Below are positions 1 to 13,400 of a DNA stretch of 64,000 nucleotides, in pieces. The position numbers and the translations under genes are program-made. Each line of letters starts with the position of its first letter. The first letter of the stretch is position 1. The notes under the pieces were generated by a model, which was given only the letters and a program-made list of their open reading frames with translations, was not told the DNA's origin and made no database searches. This DNA comes from Tachypleus tridentatus (taxonomy: Eukaryota; Arthropoda; Merostomata; Xiphosura; Limulidae), in NCBI RefSeq assembly GCF_004210375.1, contig NC_134833.1, forward strand, positions 46,246,782 to 46,310,781, in the 5' to 3' direction.

Positions 1-440
1 AAACTAATATGCTTGAATTTTTCATAAATAGTAAATAATGTATTTAGTATTTGCTTCAGTACGTGTAATATTTGTTAAGTCTGTGACTTTGCTTATATAT
101 ATTAGTTAAAATTATGCTTAAAACATATTGGGCAATGAAGAAACATGGGTTTTATGTAAGAAAATCACAGAGCACTGATGATTAATATATTTTAATTGAT
201 GATACTTGCATAAAGTATAAGTAAATAATAATGTATCACATGTTGTAGTAACATTGTTTCAAAATCTTAAAACACATGTTTTGAATTATAAAATAGTCAA
301 TAAACTAACTTTTCTGAGCGTCATGTTCATACCTCCATAAATAAAATATTATGAATAGCCATTATGTGTTTTATATCATTAAGTAAGATGAAAGAATAAA
401 TAAACTGTGTTTACTGACTAAAGAAAAAAGTTTTCAACAT

Positions 441-845
441 ACTTACCCCAAAATGGTAGTTCCTTATTTTCATATTTTTAGTTCAATTATTTTTTGTTCC
501 TTACTTGGGAGAGCAGTAACCTTCTCAAAACTGCCTGTAGGCAGTAAAGAGTGATATAGATGTGGGACGTTATGGGCTTCAGCACCCACATTTCGCTCAT
601 CTAATTTCTGTTTCTATATCTATCGCTACTCTTTTTATTTCTTATGTAAGACTGGCGAATGGAGGTTAAGACTGATAAACGGTGTATCAATTAATGCAGC
701 GTATTTTGTTTAATCTATTTTGTTTTGGATTATTTTTAAGTTTTTTTTTTTTAATTATAACAAAATAACATAATTAGTCAGAGGTTTGGATTTGCTGTTT
801 TTAACGCAATCCTTCCTTGTGATTTTGTTCATTTAACTTCATTAA
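441..845 (+). repeat. Unclassified coding-like repeat, copy A
   Basis: It shares with copy B (9840-10360, opposite strand) the blocks ACTTGGGAGA, AGATGTGGGACGTT, a block around GGTTAAGACTGATAAACGG, and a 3' block around GCTGTTTTTAACGCA. In translation the copies align as DIDVGR..L..P versus DLDVGRLELEYP, and both contain SYVRLAN. Copy A lacks about 130 bp present in B and has stops. The family is unknown. Confidence 0.6.
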
Positions 846-3800
846 AATGCATTCATTTTCACTAATATATATACATATATTATCTATCTTTTTAGTTAAA
901 CTTGTCTGATGCAAATTTTTAATTCTCTAAGGAGAAAGGTGTGACGGATATACTATTATATTTTTATTTTAATGTCGACGTTTGTTTTAATTAAATTTGT
1001 ATTTAGAAATGTACATAACGTATGCTGTTAAATCTGTATTGTAAAATTTCAAACTATTCACTAAGGTTGTTGAAGATTCTTTATTGTAAGAATCAGCAAT
1101 GTACTATACGTGTGTGTAAGTGCTAGTAATCGTCATTATTGTTGAGCAAGCTGAAATGTATAGAATGTTGCTTCACGCCTACAATATATAATTAACGTGA
1201 GGCTTCAAGAGAAAGAATATATTGTTTGTTTGCTACAGTTGTTATACTATAAATTTCAAAACCTATAACTGCTATTAACACTTATTAATTGGGAACTTTC
1301 GATAATGACCAGGAACATTCATAGATTTCAAACATTACAAACCGTTTAATCTTAGTGGATTAACATCAGACATTAGTATTCATAGAAAGACATTATATAA
1401 CTTTAGGTGTGAAAAAGTCTCATGTGATCAGCGAAGAGCTAGCTAGCTCCCATTTAAATGAATTATATTAATATCAATTCTAAATTAATTCGCTCACCGT
1501 GAACCCTTTGTAGGATATCAAGGAAGTTCAAGATCAGATTGAAGATTCAATATTCTTTATAAGTTTGTAAAACTTTTGTATATAAATCATTATTTGTAGT
1601 AATAACCATTATTATAAATTTACTACTGTTTATTTTATTTCTTTTAAAATTTATTATTAAGGAAAAACTGTGAGTCTTAATCTTTTTTGGCAAACATCAA
1701 CAAGTCAATGCTTACCGCCATTTAATTAACTTCTACATTTAAATTCATTTAACTCAGTTTACGCTATTTAAAATTTTTATAGATAACATTAATTACACTG
1801 TTTTAAGGTTGTACTTTTAGTTCAACAAACAAGAAAAAATATTCGCATTCCGATTTAAAAAAACTGTTGGTCTATTCATTTGGATGGGCTGCTGCCTAAA
1901 TTTTCTTTTCTGTTTGTTAAAAATTTAAAATTTAAGATAAATCACAACTACAGAATTTGATGTTAGGTTCCATTTACTTGTATCAGACAGCACCCGAAGT
2001 TATATTTTGCTATAAAATGGTAGACATATTTTTCTTCCTTATGAATATGTTTGTTAAATTAAGCAGAGTATTGTAGGTAGCGAATGTATTATAAGCTTCT
2101 ACAATATTTGAGTTTTGACTTGTCTTCACTGTGTAAATTACATAAACTCTTCTTAGAATCATAAATGGCTTTAGCATTTTAGAAGAGATGGAAACATCAA
2201 GAGGGAAAATATATAAACATTTTTATTTAAGATTAAGAACAAGTGAACCAGTTTAACCTCTTAACTACAACGAAAATGTCTGAATCCTTTTCTGAACTAT
2301 TATTATGGATTTTTGTACGAAATTATTAATTTTAAAATAATTTTGTTACCAGAAGATTTACTTCTAATCTCTTAATGGTATTTTACAGAAATAAAACAAA
2401 TCATATTTTGCAGAGAAGGATGTCAGGAGACTACAAAAAACGCGTATGAGGTTATTGAGATCGTATAGATAGCTCATTCATCTTGGATCTGCTTAAATAA
2501 CAGTTCTATTATTTCGGGAAAGTTGAATTTTGTAATTTTTGCCTATATATTTGACTTATTTAGATTAAAAATGTTGATAATAAGACTTTACAATATCTGT
2601 GTTTTGTAACTTACTTATAATCTAAAACTAATGAAAATAAAGATAAAATATTCTTGCTCGTAAATACGTGCTGATGATATATATATAAAATGCATTAAAC
2701 TGTGTATTGTGTGTTACTGCTGAAACTGTAGCGAGATTACAAAGTAATAAACTACAGTAATCCAAGTGTAGTTTTTGAGCATTTTAGTTTAAAATGTTTA
2801 ATTGTTACTGTCTATACCTTTATCATTAGTGTTTCTTGTGAATAATATATATATATTGATAAAGTTTACGAAGGACATAAACTTGAAAATGGCATTAATT
2901 TATGCAAACGATAACGTAACACGTTAGGCCCACAACACCTTATTCTATATCACTAACAATCTTTAAATTATCTCCCTTTCAGTAGGTATCAGATATTTTC
3001 TTTCTTTATACATACAATAAATTTAAATTATTTATCATTTATGCTTATAGACGTATGAGTTATGAAGTGTATTTTTATACGTTTTATTTACAAAGATAGT
3101 TGTCGTTATGTTTCTCGAAAGAAAGAGAGGTGGAAAAAGCTTTGTCAACTGGAAATTAAAACGTTACTATTCTGTATTTAGAAATCACCTGATTTGTTCT
3201 AAACATTGGCACCAGACATCATTGCCTTCGTCGTTATTTAAATGACAATAAAAGTGAAACGAACGGTCACTAAATGCATAGCTTTTACCATATATTATTT
3301 TTATTTACTGTTCTCGCAAGTCATTACTACATGTATCATGCAGTTGAAAGAGAGAAATATTGACTAAGAGTAATATATATATTTTTCATAATTCCTTCAA
3401 GTTATATAAATTTAAGAATTTTTTATACAATACAATTTTGTTATTGTTTTAATTTCGGTTCTACAAGGGACTATGCAAAATAACAATTACAGGAAAGTTA
3501 TTAATATTATAATATTATGCACTGGAAATAATAATTATCATTACAATAAATATGTTATAAACATTAGTGATAGGTTACCTTTACATTTTTAAACTAGTAA
3601 ATTTGAAAGCTAAATTCGAATGCAATGTCACGAACACTGCAGTAAAACAAAATTATCTAGACCTATATTTTGTATCTTCTTTTCTTTGATATATTTTCGA
3701 ATTAACTACTTAAGACTGTCCTAATACTAGATAATTTTATGCCAGCCATAATGTTTATTTTGAGTCTTGAGTCAGTTAACTTTATACGAATTATCACATT

Positions 3801-3851
3801 TAAAATTAGAACATGAAATCTTACTATTTTGGAATTCGATTAATGAACTTT

Positions 3852-4025
3852 AAAAAAAGGTAACAAACGGAAAAAACATTAGTGGGAATGGTTATAAAAA
3901 AGGTAACAAGCGGAAAAAACATTAGTGGGAAGGGTTATAAAAAAGGTAACAAGCGGAAAAAACATTAGTGGGAAGGGTTATAAAAAAGGTGACAAGCGGA
4001 AAAAACATTAGTGGGAAGGGTTATA
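3852..4025. repeat. 43-bp tandem repeat, four copies
   Basis: Four nearly identical units containing GGTAACAAGCGG and CATTAGTGGGAAGGG joined by A-runs. Only a few substitutions separate the units, so the expansion is recent. It lies just before a SINE. Confidence 0.95.
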
Positions 4026-4079
4026 AAGTTTTACGGTTTCTTCCTAGAAGTAATCGTAGAAATTCGTAGTTTTAGAGGG

Positions 4080-4354
4080 TTTATTTTGTTTTGAATTTTG
4101 TGCCAAGCTACACGAGGGCTATCTGCGCTAGCCATCCTTAATTTGGCATTGTAAGACGACAGGAAAGGCATCTAGTTATCAACACCCACCGCCAACTTTT
4201 GGGCCATTCTTTTATCAATAAATAGTGGTGTTGACCCTTACATTACGATGCCCTCACGGCTGAAAGGGCGAGCATGTTTGGTGTGACTGGAATTCGAACC
4301 CTCGACCCTTGGATTACGAGTCGAGTGAGTTTACCATCTGGTCATGGCAGGCCA
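4080..4354 (-). mobile_element. tRNA-headed SINE (family 1), complete
   Basis: Tail first on the plus strand (TTTTGAATTTTGTGCCAAGC), then body, then the tRNA-like head ending near TCATGGCAGGCC. It is flanked by an imperfect 11-bp duplication, GTTTTAGAGGG at 4069-4079 and GTTCTAGAGGG at 4355-4365. The head resembles tRNA-Thr (CGT anticodon position) with A and B boxes. Confidence 0.9.
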
Positions 4355-5777
4355 GTTCTAGAGGGAAATCTAAGAATTTTCAAATGCGATGAAAGCAGTG
4401 AATAAATTGCATGTATTGACACAGACTCCTTGTATATCAAAATTAGATTTAATTAATATTTCATGATGAGAGTTATATATGATAAAATTTCCTATATTAA
4501 GCTTATAGAGTACTGTCCGATGGTAAGATAAATTTCTAGCCACCAACATAAACAATATCTTTCTTAGTACAGGAATACACTTAAAATGTTACATTAAAAT
4601 TATAACAACAATAGAACATTAAAGTATTCATGTCCTTTCATTTGGGGAATTTGAGGTACATTATTACGAATAAATATATTGTTAATAAAAATTAAACTTT
4701 TCTACTATGCTTTATTTTATAATTATTTATTTACTTTTTAATTACAAAACATAAAATATTATGAAGCACATTCTATTTTTCGATAAAAAGAAAATAATTT
4801 AAAAAATTATGATAGTATAACAAAGATGAGACTAGAATACTTGAATATAATGCAAGTGCCCCAGAAAGAGAGAAGTAAACATTAATATATAGAATGTAAA
4901 ATACATATAACGTACTTTACCTGTCAGTAAACAAAATATCAACTACTTTCGTTAATCCCTTTTACTTAGCATAAATCCATAATTGTAAAAGTTTAGAGGA
5001 ATTTGTTTTCTATAATTTATAAAATTTTATAAAAAATACTAAATACATAAATGTAGCTTCAACAGATGTTCATGGCTTAGCAGTAAGCTTGACAACTTAT
5101 AACGCTAAAATTCGAAGACAGAACTAGCAAACTATGCCTATTTATAAGCAGAAACAATGCTATTACGACACGCTAGGCTTAGAGTTATTTCTGGTATAAT
5201 CAATACTAAGCAATCCAAGGTGTATATGTCGTTACAAAGGCAAGGGATTAAATTGCAAATGGTGTCAACAGGTGACAGAATATAGGTAGAAGGCAGGTGT
5301 AGGAACGGTTTTATGAGAGAACATTTGCTTCATTTGATGGCTTCTATAGTTTCTACACGGTCTCTTTCTCTTTTAGTTTTGGATTAATGTAATCTATAGA
5401 ATTTCGTCCCAAAATTTTTTGTGACCTGTTTCGTATTGATGATATATTAAGGTTAATAGCCGGAACTCATTTCTACGCATGTAACCTTGGTGTTCTTTTC
5501 GTCTTGTTTCTAAGGTACATGACACAGACAGATGAATGTTCTATTGAAACGTGTAGTGTGTTCCACCATCATTATCCTTACACTTAGAAATCATTGTTTG
5601 CTGACCAATAAATATTACCTTTCATATATTGATCCAAACACTTTGCGCAAAATAGTCATTACTGTAAAATATTTTCAGTTAGGTGAAGCCTTAATTTTAT
5701 AACTACATTATATTTTTACGAAAGTAGAATTTTCAGTTCAGCTTTGTTGAAGACTAAATACAAGTAATGAAAAATCG

Positions 5778-5812
5778 AATAAATAAATAAATAAATAAAT
5801 ATATATATATAC
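5778..5812. repeat. (AAAT)n/(AT)n microsatellite
   Basis: A run of AAAT units passing into alternating AT. Confidence 0.9.
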
Positions 5813-7056
5813 ACATTTGTTATGAAGTTAAGTGTAAAGGAACAATACTTGAAATTGAGAGAATGTCAGAAAGCAGCTGGTCAGTTACTAAGGAATTAGA
5901 GTATTATACTATTATAAGTCATTAGAAAATAGTTCGAGTTAGTGGGTATAGCAGCCACTTTTCTAATTTCAGCCTGCATGGAGAACTTCAGACCCTCTAT
6001 GATTATGTAACATTGCAATCTGATATATAATAAATGTGTAATATTCGAAAGAAAGGAACTGCTCTGGTGTAGGTTTCAGAAAATAATATGAAAGACAGGA
6101 GTTCAACAAAGAAAAGAAGACCAGAGGATGTGAGAAAGAATGAATAAATCGATAAAGGCGAAGGAAGAAAGCAGTAAAAAGCGAAAACTATTTCTAAATT
6201 CATATGTTCTTTATTGTCAGTATTAAATAGAGGTTGGTTGTGTTTACATTGGTATGGGTCAATTTCTCATAGGAATAAGTACAATCTAAATCAGGTTTAT
6301 GGATGTAAGAAGAGAAAAAACGACGTACAAGTATAGATCGTAACAACATTCACTGTCTTTGATCTCTTGGTGAGTAAATGGTACATTTATAAACATACAA
6401 TATAAATAACCATGGTTACATTTTATACGATACACAAAGTGCAAATACTCCATTATGCATCTTTGCATTAAGAACATCAAACCGATCTGTATCTTGATTC
6501 GATTTTCTATGTTAAAAATCAACAACTATGAATATTTACCTTAATAGCTGACAAAGTCCCGACAAGAGAGTTGGATTAAGTTTATATAGGATGATCCAGA
6601 ATTGTAGTAGGATAGAAAACAATATTTGTTATAAAGCTCTTGAATCTGAAGTATAAGAAGGTCTAGATATAATGATTAAAAATACTGATAAGTCTCAGAT
6701 ACACCAATGAAAAATTCTAGTAAGGTTTCTCTTTACCAGACAGGTGCTTAACTGAATTGGTTAACATACAGTATTCAAAAACACCGAACTAAACTTATTA
6801 TAATGTAGATATTTTTAAAGTACGTAAGCAAGCAAGTTTGGATTATATATATTCCTTAAAAACGTTTCTGTATTATAGATCATTTAAATATGGCGTTATA
6901 ACTAACACCGCAATCTGCATGCAAACGTGAAATAGAGTAAGTTTACACTTCCCATAACTAAAGTCTGAATGTCCATTTATAAATATTACTTCTTTGTGAA
7001 AAGTAGTAATGATTCCATACCTGTAGCTTTTCTTCTTTCTTGTGCTAAGATATCCA

Positions 7057-7062
7057 TTTATT
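7057..7062 (-). terminator. Candidate polyadenylation signal
   Basis: AATAAA on the minus strand, about 225 nt after the stop codon of the Sidestep-like gene. It is the first exact hexamer I found downstream, but hexamers are common in AT-rich DNA. Confidence 0.3.
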
Positions 7063-7285
7063 TCTTTGAACGTAATTGTCACATACTAGTTTACCTTTTA
7101 CAATAAGAACAAAAGAAGACACTATAGCGTAATGATCTCCCATCAATACAAATGTCTTGATCCACGTGCTCCTGTTCGAATATACACTGCGTATCTAGCA
7201 AGCGAGAATCAAGGCACTTCACATGGCCAGCCACGTTTCTACTGGTTATATTTTAAACTGTCTTTCTTGTTCTTGTACATTACTT

Positions 7286-7453
7286 TTAAACCTCAGTCTG
7301 TTGGAAATCCCTGAAGGGTACATCAAATAAACCTTCAGCCTCTTCTTTCCTATATCCTGTATGCAAATCAAGGTGATCTCCACCAAGGGAACATTGTGTG
7401 ACCTGAACTTTCCCTGAGTCCTTTGTTTGTATCAAACTCTCGGCCTGATGCTC
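7286..7453 (-). CDS. Sidestep-like exon 12: terminal exon with stop
   Basis: A good acceptor (CTCTTACTACAG) begins a stretch that is open for 55 codons in phase 0, the phase left by exon 11. It ends in TAA at 7286-7288. It encodes EHQAESLIQTKDSGKVQV, then GDHLDLHTGYRKEEAEGLF, and finishes DFQQTEV. It lacks a start codon and is under 60 codons, so ORF scans miss it. The region is clearly richer in GC than its flanks. Extra phase 0-0 exons could lie in the 8-kb intron before it, since Sidestep tails vary in length. Confidence 0.72.
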   Translation of the reverse strand, partial: EHQAESLIQTKDSGKVQVTQCSLGGDHLDLHTGYRKEEAEGLFDVPFRDFQQTEV

Positions 7454-10400
7454 CTGTAGTAAGAGAGAAAACTTAAAAGGTATAACTGCTTTTCATTAAA
7501 TAAACAAGCAAATTAGAATACTTCATTTCTTTTGTAACTTGAGGTTCTTTCAACAAGTAATTACACATTTTATTAGAAATTTAAATATGAATAGAAGAAG
7601 GTGAAGGAAGAAAATGAATAGAACATTGTTTCTGTTTATATGTAATTCACTTGCTTTCGTTTTGTGTTAACTTTCGAAGTATCTACGTTCTTTGGAGAGA
7701 CAACAGGAGTTGTTTTTTTAATAAAGAGTATCAAAAACGTTTGTTCATCAATGCTCTTTATTAAGGTTCATGTTGTGCCGTTTTTTGGTTCTCACTTTAT
7801 CTCTCGTATGGCTAAAACTGTTTTTATTTATAATACACATTTCTACTTAAACTACATACGTGATCACTGTAAAAGAATATTGAATAATCGCATATAAGGC
7901 TGTTTTTAAACTTTCATTTAGGATGAGTGATTTGTTTATTAAAAAACTACCAGAAACGCCACCTCACGGGCGGCTGTTGGGTCAGGCTACTAAAGGGCAT
8001 TGTCATACTTTACTGTAACGTAATTGTTCCTGGCTTCTTCTCACTGCATCTTGGCCATCAATTTTATGCGCTTCTGTATTTCGGGCTTATTGCTAGCTTC
8101 CTCTCACTGCACCTTGACCACCAATTTGATGCGCTTTGTATTTCTGGTTTGTTCCTGGCTTCTTCTCACTGGATCTTGCCTCATAACGTGGAGAATAAAC
8201 CAGTCTCTTTCTTACCCTTTCTTTCTGTAACTTGCATCCTAATGTTTGATTTTCTTTCTCAAAGTTTCAGGCTCTGTAACAAGTTACTTTTCCGTTTGAC
8301 AGTTTTTGGCATCATAATTTGATGTTATTTATCACTTTACGCTCATATTCAAGTAACGTGTGAAGATCGAGTTACTACAACATTCCTGTAAATTTGTATG
8401 CAACAAACACAGTACGAAAGACTTGCTATTCCTTCTGTCATAGAACAATTCAGTTCATATTATACACTTGTAATTTCCAGCAGAAAAAGTCACTTTTCAT
8501 TAAAATATTACAATGATTCTTAATTAGAAAGATTTACTTTGAATTTCTCCATTAAACTTACTTGTGTGTATGTTTGTGTTTTTGTTATAGCAAAGCCACA
8601 TAAAAGTCAAACGAGCCCCTGATTTGAGCAGTGTAACCCTAAAGACTTACTGCTGTAACTTTTAGTATTTAAAAAAAGAGAAGTCCGTTTTTTTCATTGA
8701 GGAAACGATAAAGGAAAAAAATGTTATCAAATAATGTCTTTAAAAATGATTGAGGGTCTGTTTTATAACATATTCCATTTTGGCGTGATATAAAGTTGTT
8801 ATTGACTTTTTTTTTTTAACGTAGGCACATGCAGTAAGTAACTTTTTAATAAAAGATCAAATTTTAATGAAACTTTGTTAAGAACTACTCCATATGGTAC
8901 TGAAAAGTTATAAGAAGTTTTATCCAAATGAGCCTCAAACCATGGAAATTTTACGGACAGACGGACATTACTCAGTTATACTTACGTATAATATAATTAA
9001 ATATACATAAAACCATGTTAGCTTTTAGGTTGTCAGATTTACCGAAATTAAGTAAAAGTCAGCTACTATATCATGGGTGATTATTAAGGAACTGTTAATG
9101 CGATTTTAGTTTATTAACTAAAATATGAAATTAAGTTTGTTTGCTAAAATACCTCTATTTCATTAAAACATATAAATGTTGGAGTTAGGTTTCACATTAT
9201 TGGATAGATCAGTAAATTGACAAATTATCTTAATATATTTAGTTTCCAATTGTAAAGCTTTTGAAATGTGACGCAATTTCAGAGATTAACAGTTAAAGAT
9301 TAGTTTTGCTTTAGCAAAATTATTCTGTAGATTTTGAAGTTTTTTTCAGCTTTGCAAATACTTATTGTGATAATTCATATTATTTTGGGGAAATTAAATC
9401 ACTATTTTAAAAAGAGAAATTTATGAGATAGCAAACTACATAATCAATCACTTTTAACTTGAATTTTCTAAATAATTTTACGATAAGTAAAATTTAATTC
9501 AATAATATCGCTTGCTAATTATCATGGGTTCACGAGATGTACAGAAATATTTTAATACAGGAAGTAGTTCTTATTGGCTATTTAAACTTTGATCATATCA
9601 AAATGTATTTTACAGAACGGATAAATAAGTTTCATAAAATGGTCCACAAAACCTTTTTTAATGAGCGTAAATAGATAAAAAAATGTTATAATGTTAGTGA
9701 ATCAGAGATTTTCCTGGTGTTGTCCATTTTACTGGATATTGTTCTCTGACACTTGTAATGAAACACAATATACACACATACACACACACACACACACATA
9801 TATAATGAAATTAAATAAATACATTTAATTGAAGTTAAATAAGCAAATTAAATCATATGGAAGGACTGCGTTAAAAACAGCAAATCCCAACCTCTGATCA
9901 ATTATGTTATAATCATAATTTTTAAGCCAAAACAAAAGACATTAAAATTAAACAAAATATGCTGCATTTTTTAAAAAAAGCTCCTAGGGTACAAACTACA
10001 ACGTGGGATTATAAAACGTATCCTTGGTTTTGGAGGTGATTGCGGAAATAGGATCCACATTGTGGTGGGAATACGAGTACACCATCTATCAGTCTTAGCC
10101 TCCAATTCGCTAGTCTCACATAGGAAATAGACACAGTTACTCTAGAAATTAAGAGAACGAGATTTGGGTACTCAAGCTCTAAACGTCCCACATCTAAATC
10201 ACCCTTCATTGCCTCCCGACATTTGTAGGAAAGTGACTGTTCTCCCAAGTTTAAATGAGATTAAGAAAAAAGATAAGCACAGAAAGATAAAAATAAGGAA
10301 ATACAGTAGTACCACTTGGTAATAAGTAAGATGAAAATTACCTCTTAAAGTTAACATTCCTGCCCTCAACATGATAGAGGCACTAATTAACACGACATTG

Positions 10401-13400
10401 AACCATAACTGTATACTAAGCGTACTGTGACTGTTGTGCTTTTATATGCGGCTCAAGGTGTACATCCGCATAAAGTAGTGCCAAGTTCTTAAATGACCTT
10501 ATTTTTAACTAAAAATAATTATTAGTGATTTTTAGTAACATTTCGGATAACAATTCAATAGTTTGAAAGATATGTCTATCTGTCAAATACAATTTCATTC
10601 TCCAAAGGATTGTAATTATTAAATTATTATCTTGTTTGTGAAAGTTTATAATTCAGTCAGACCAGCCAAATATTAAGTATGTATGGAGCTTAATGACATA
10701 TACTTAACAAGAAGAAAATAGCATAATTTTAAATTATGCTTAGTTATCAAAATATTTCTTACAATGAGTTGAACAGTTGACAAATTCTCTTTCATTCGGT
10801 TTATACTCAGCGAACTGCTCGTGCTTGAGCTTCAACAGGATTTCGTAACAACATTCACTAGAAGTCATGTAAGAATTGGAGCTTAGTAAGCCAGAAAAAA
10901 GTTTTATTTTGTTTAGAAGTTTTTCTGTCCTATGTACACAATATCACAAGCAATCCGAAAACTTAAGATAAGAAATAATAAAGGTTTGCTTCCCCCTGAC
11001 GTTAATTTTAGTTATTATATATTGTTATTTTAAACAAAACATTCGGATTTAAATGTTTTTAGAATGTATCGTCCTGTTTTCAACAGATAAATACCATGAA
11101 ATTTTATGTAATGAGAAACAAACCCATGCTACTAAATCCGACTCTTTCTCGTTATTAGCTTCATTTCATTAGTACATAACGTTTATACCTTAAAAATACG
11201 TAAATTATCAGCTTCATAACATCAAATAAGCACAACTTTAAAACACTTTCACATCTGTATAGGATTTTCACCTATTAGGAAGAAACATACTCGAACAAAA
11301 TGGGTTCAGCTAAAACATCAATATAAATAAATGATGAGCACAACTAAGCAGCTTTAACACTGAATTTTTTGTTTATTTGTTCAACTGATCGACTCCTTAG
11401 GATAAGCGGGCAGGTCAGAAACTATGGGTTCAAGACATGGCTACCCCTAATTTGGAATCACGGGCCAGAGGGAAGTCAAACATTTGGCAGTATCCGTATT
11501 TTAAAACCAAACCTATCATAAATATTTTTCAAAAAAATCTCAACAATAGAAGTACCAGTGAGACAACAACAAAACACGATGGTCAGGAGTGAGCCTGAAG
11601 ATCAAGAGACAAACACACGTGCGGTAAAATTACCTTAACTGTAGTACGGTAAGAGGAAGTATTTTGTAGCCGTAATTGACTGAATCAAACTTTGAAGGTA
11701 GCGAACTGATCTATTTCTGAAGATAGCAGCGTAAGGCTATTAAAACATGTAGACTATTTTAATTGTGGCAGCCGGACAAATAATATTTTTATTGTGCATT
11801 TTATGTATTATTTTATTTTCAGTTTTAAAATTTAATGGGCCAGTTGACTTGAATAAAATTTCAGCTAATACATTTTTCTGAATCTATAACATAAATTTTA
11901 AGGAAATGAAAAGCAAGCAAAATTTGTTTAATTATGAGTAACATAAAATTTTGGCAATAATTTTTTTAAAAAAATTCGACTAGGAAAATATTTGTTTATT
12001 ACATTGTGTTTTAGTGCGTCGTCTGTAGCATTGGGCTCAATTACAAACAAAGCTACATAATAGAATATCTGTGCTATACCCAACATGAGTATAAAATCCC
12101 GGATTGTAGCGTTATGAGTCCGCAAGCATACCGCTGTGCCACTGAGAGACAGCGCAGTATCTTTATTGCAGTGTCCCCCGCTAGTACAGCGGTATGTCTA
12201 CGGATTTACAACGCTAAAATCAGGCGTTCGATTCCCCTCGGTGGGCTCAGCAGATAGCCTATGTGGCTTTGCTATAAGAAAAAACACACACTTTATTGCA
12301 GTCTGTTCGTGAGTGTCAAATGCCAAATGCTAGAGTTATAAACATTCAAGTTTAGCGCTGAGACAAAACAGGATTGAAATAAACGAAAGAGAAGAACTAT
12401 AAACTCAATATGAGCTAAATGGCAAGAAAGAGGAAAATAAATCGGTGTTGATATATCACTTCATGGTGAGATAACATAGGGTAAACCTGTAATAGTAGAA
12501 AATGACAACAAAAATACCTAATTTCTCTAAAATCTTCATACTAATTACAACTATGTCTAAAGATGAAAATAATTACAGCTTATAAGAAAATAAAAGTTAA
12601 CAGGACCTTGAAAAATATCACCTATTAGGTAGTTATGTTAAGTTTGAAAGCATCTTTACATTAGATGAGAAATTATGATGTTATTATTAGAAACATCTCT
12701 GAATATTTAATAGAAGAACAGAAATACCATAAATCGGTTGTAAGCAGAAAGGTTAACTTGTATAATAAAAGAACAAGAAGGAGGCTAATAAAAACCAAAC
12801 ACTTAAGTTTAAGTTGTTTATTAAAGAAACAAAAACATGTTATGTGATTGAAACTACTACTTGTGGACAACATTAGATAAGAACTGTAAATAAAAAAAAT
12901 AGATAACCAATATGTTTCTTTTCTGTAACATTTATTACATGTTATTTCTTTTCTCTAGTGGCTCAACAGTAAATCCGAAGGTTTATAACGCTAAATATAA
13001 GGTTTCCATACTCATGGTGGGCAGAGCATACATACTTTGTTCATAATTTATCTTTGTGTTACAGAATAAGCAAACAAACAACTTTAATTTCTTGAACATT
13101 TTGTTCTTTCTCAAGGAAGTAATCTCTTAGTGGAAAATACTTTGAAATACACTCATTAATCGTACCTGTAACTTATGTACTGAAAAAAATCTGAAGATAA
13201 AATATTAATTCTGACAGACTACAAAGTTCACTCTCTATTGAAGGAGGTAGAAGTCTAACTAAACATTTGATTATGAGAAATATTTTGCAACATTATCAAA
13301 TTAAAGTATTTTCTTTGGCAAACTATTCAAAAGACAACTGTGATTATTGAACTTGCAGTAAGTGAATGTTGCTTGTGAACGGCGATGATTTATTACAACG

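Larger units (their letters stand above)
1..7056. other. 3' flank of the Sidestep-like gene; no host gene seen
   Basis: AT-rich sequence with no exon-like or conserved open frame. It contains one copy of an unclassified coding-like repeat (441-845), a four-copy tandem repeat (3852-4025), a SINE (4080-4354), a weak family 3 SINE fragment near 5068-5140 and an AT microsatellite (5778-5812). Small open frames at 4370-7082 have no recognisable features. Confidence 0.6.

Noticed and set aside
7927..8322. 131-codon plus-strand ORF as a gene
   Set aside because: Its repeated peptide comes from a roughly 62-bp tandem repeat; two overlapping frames are open for the same reason.
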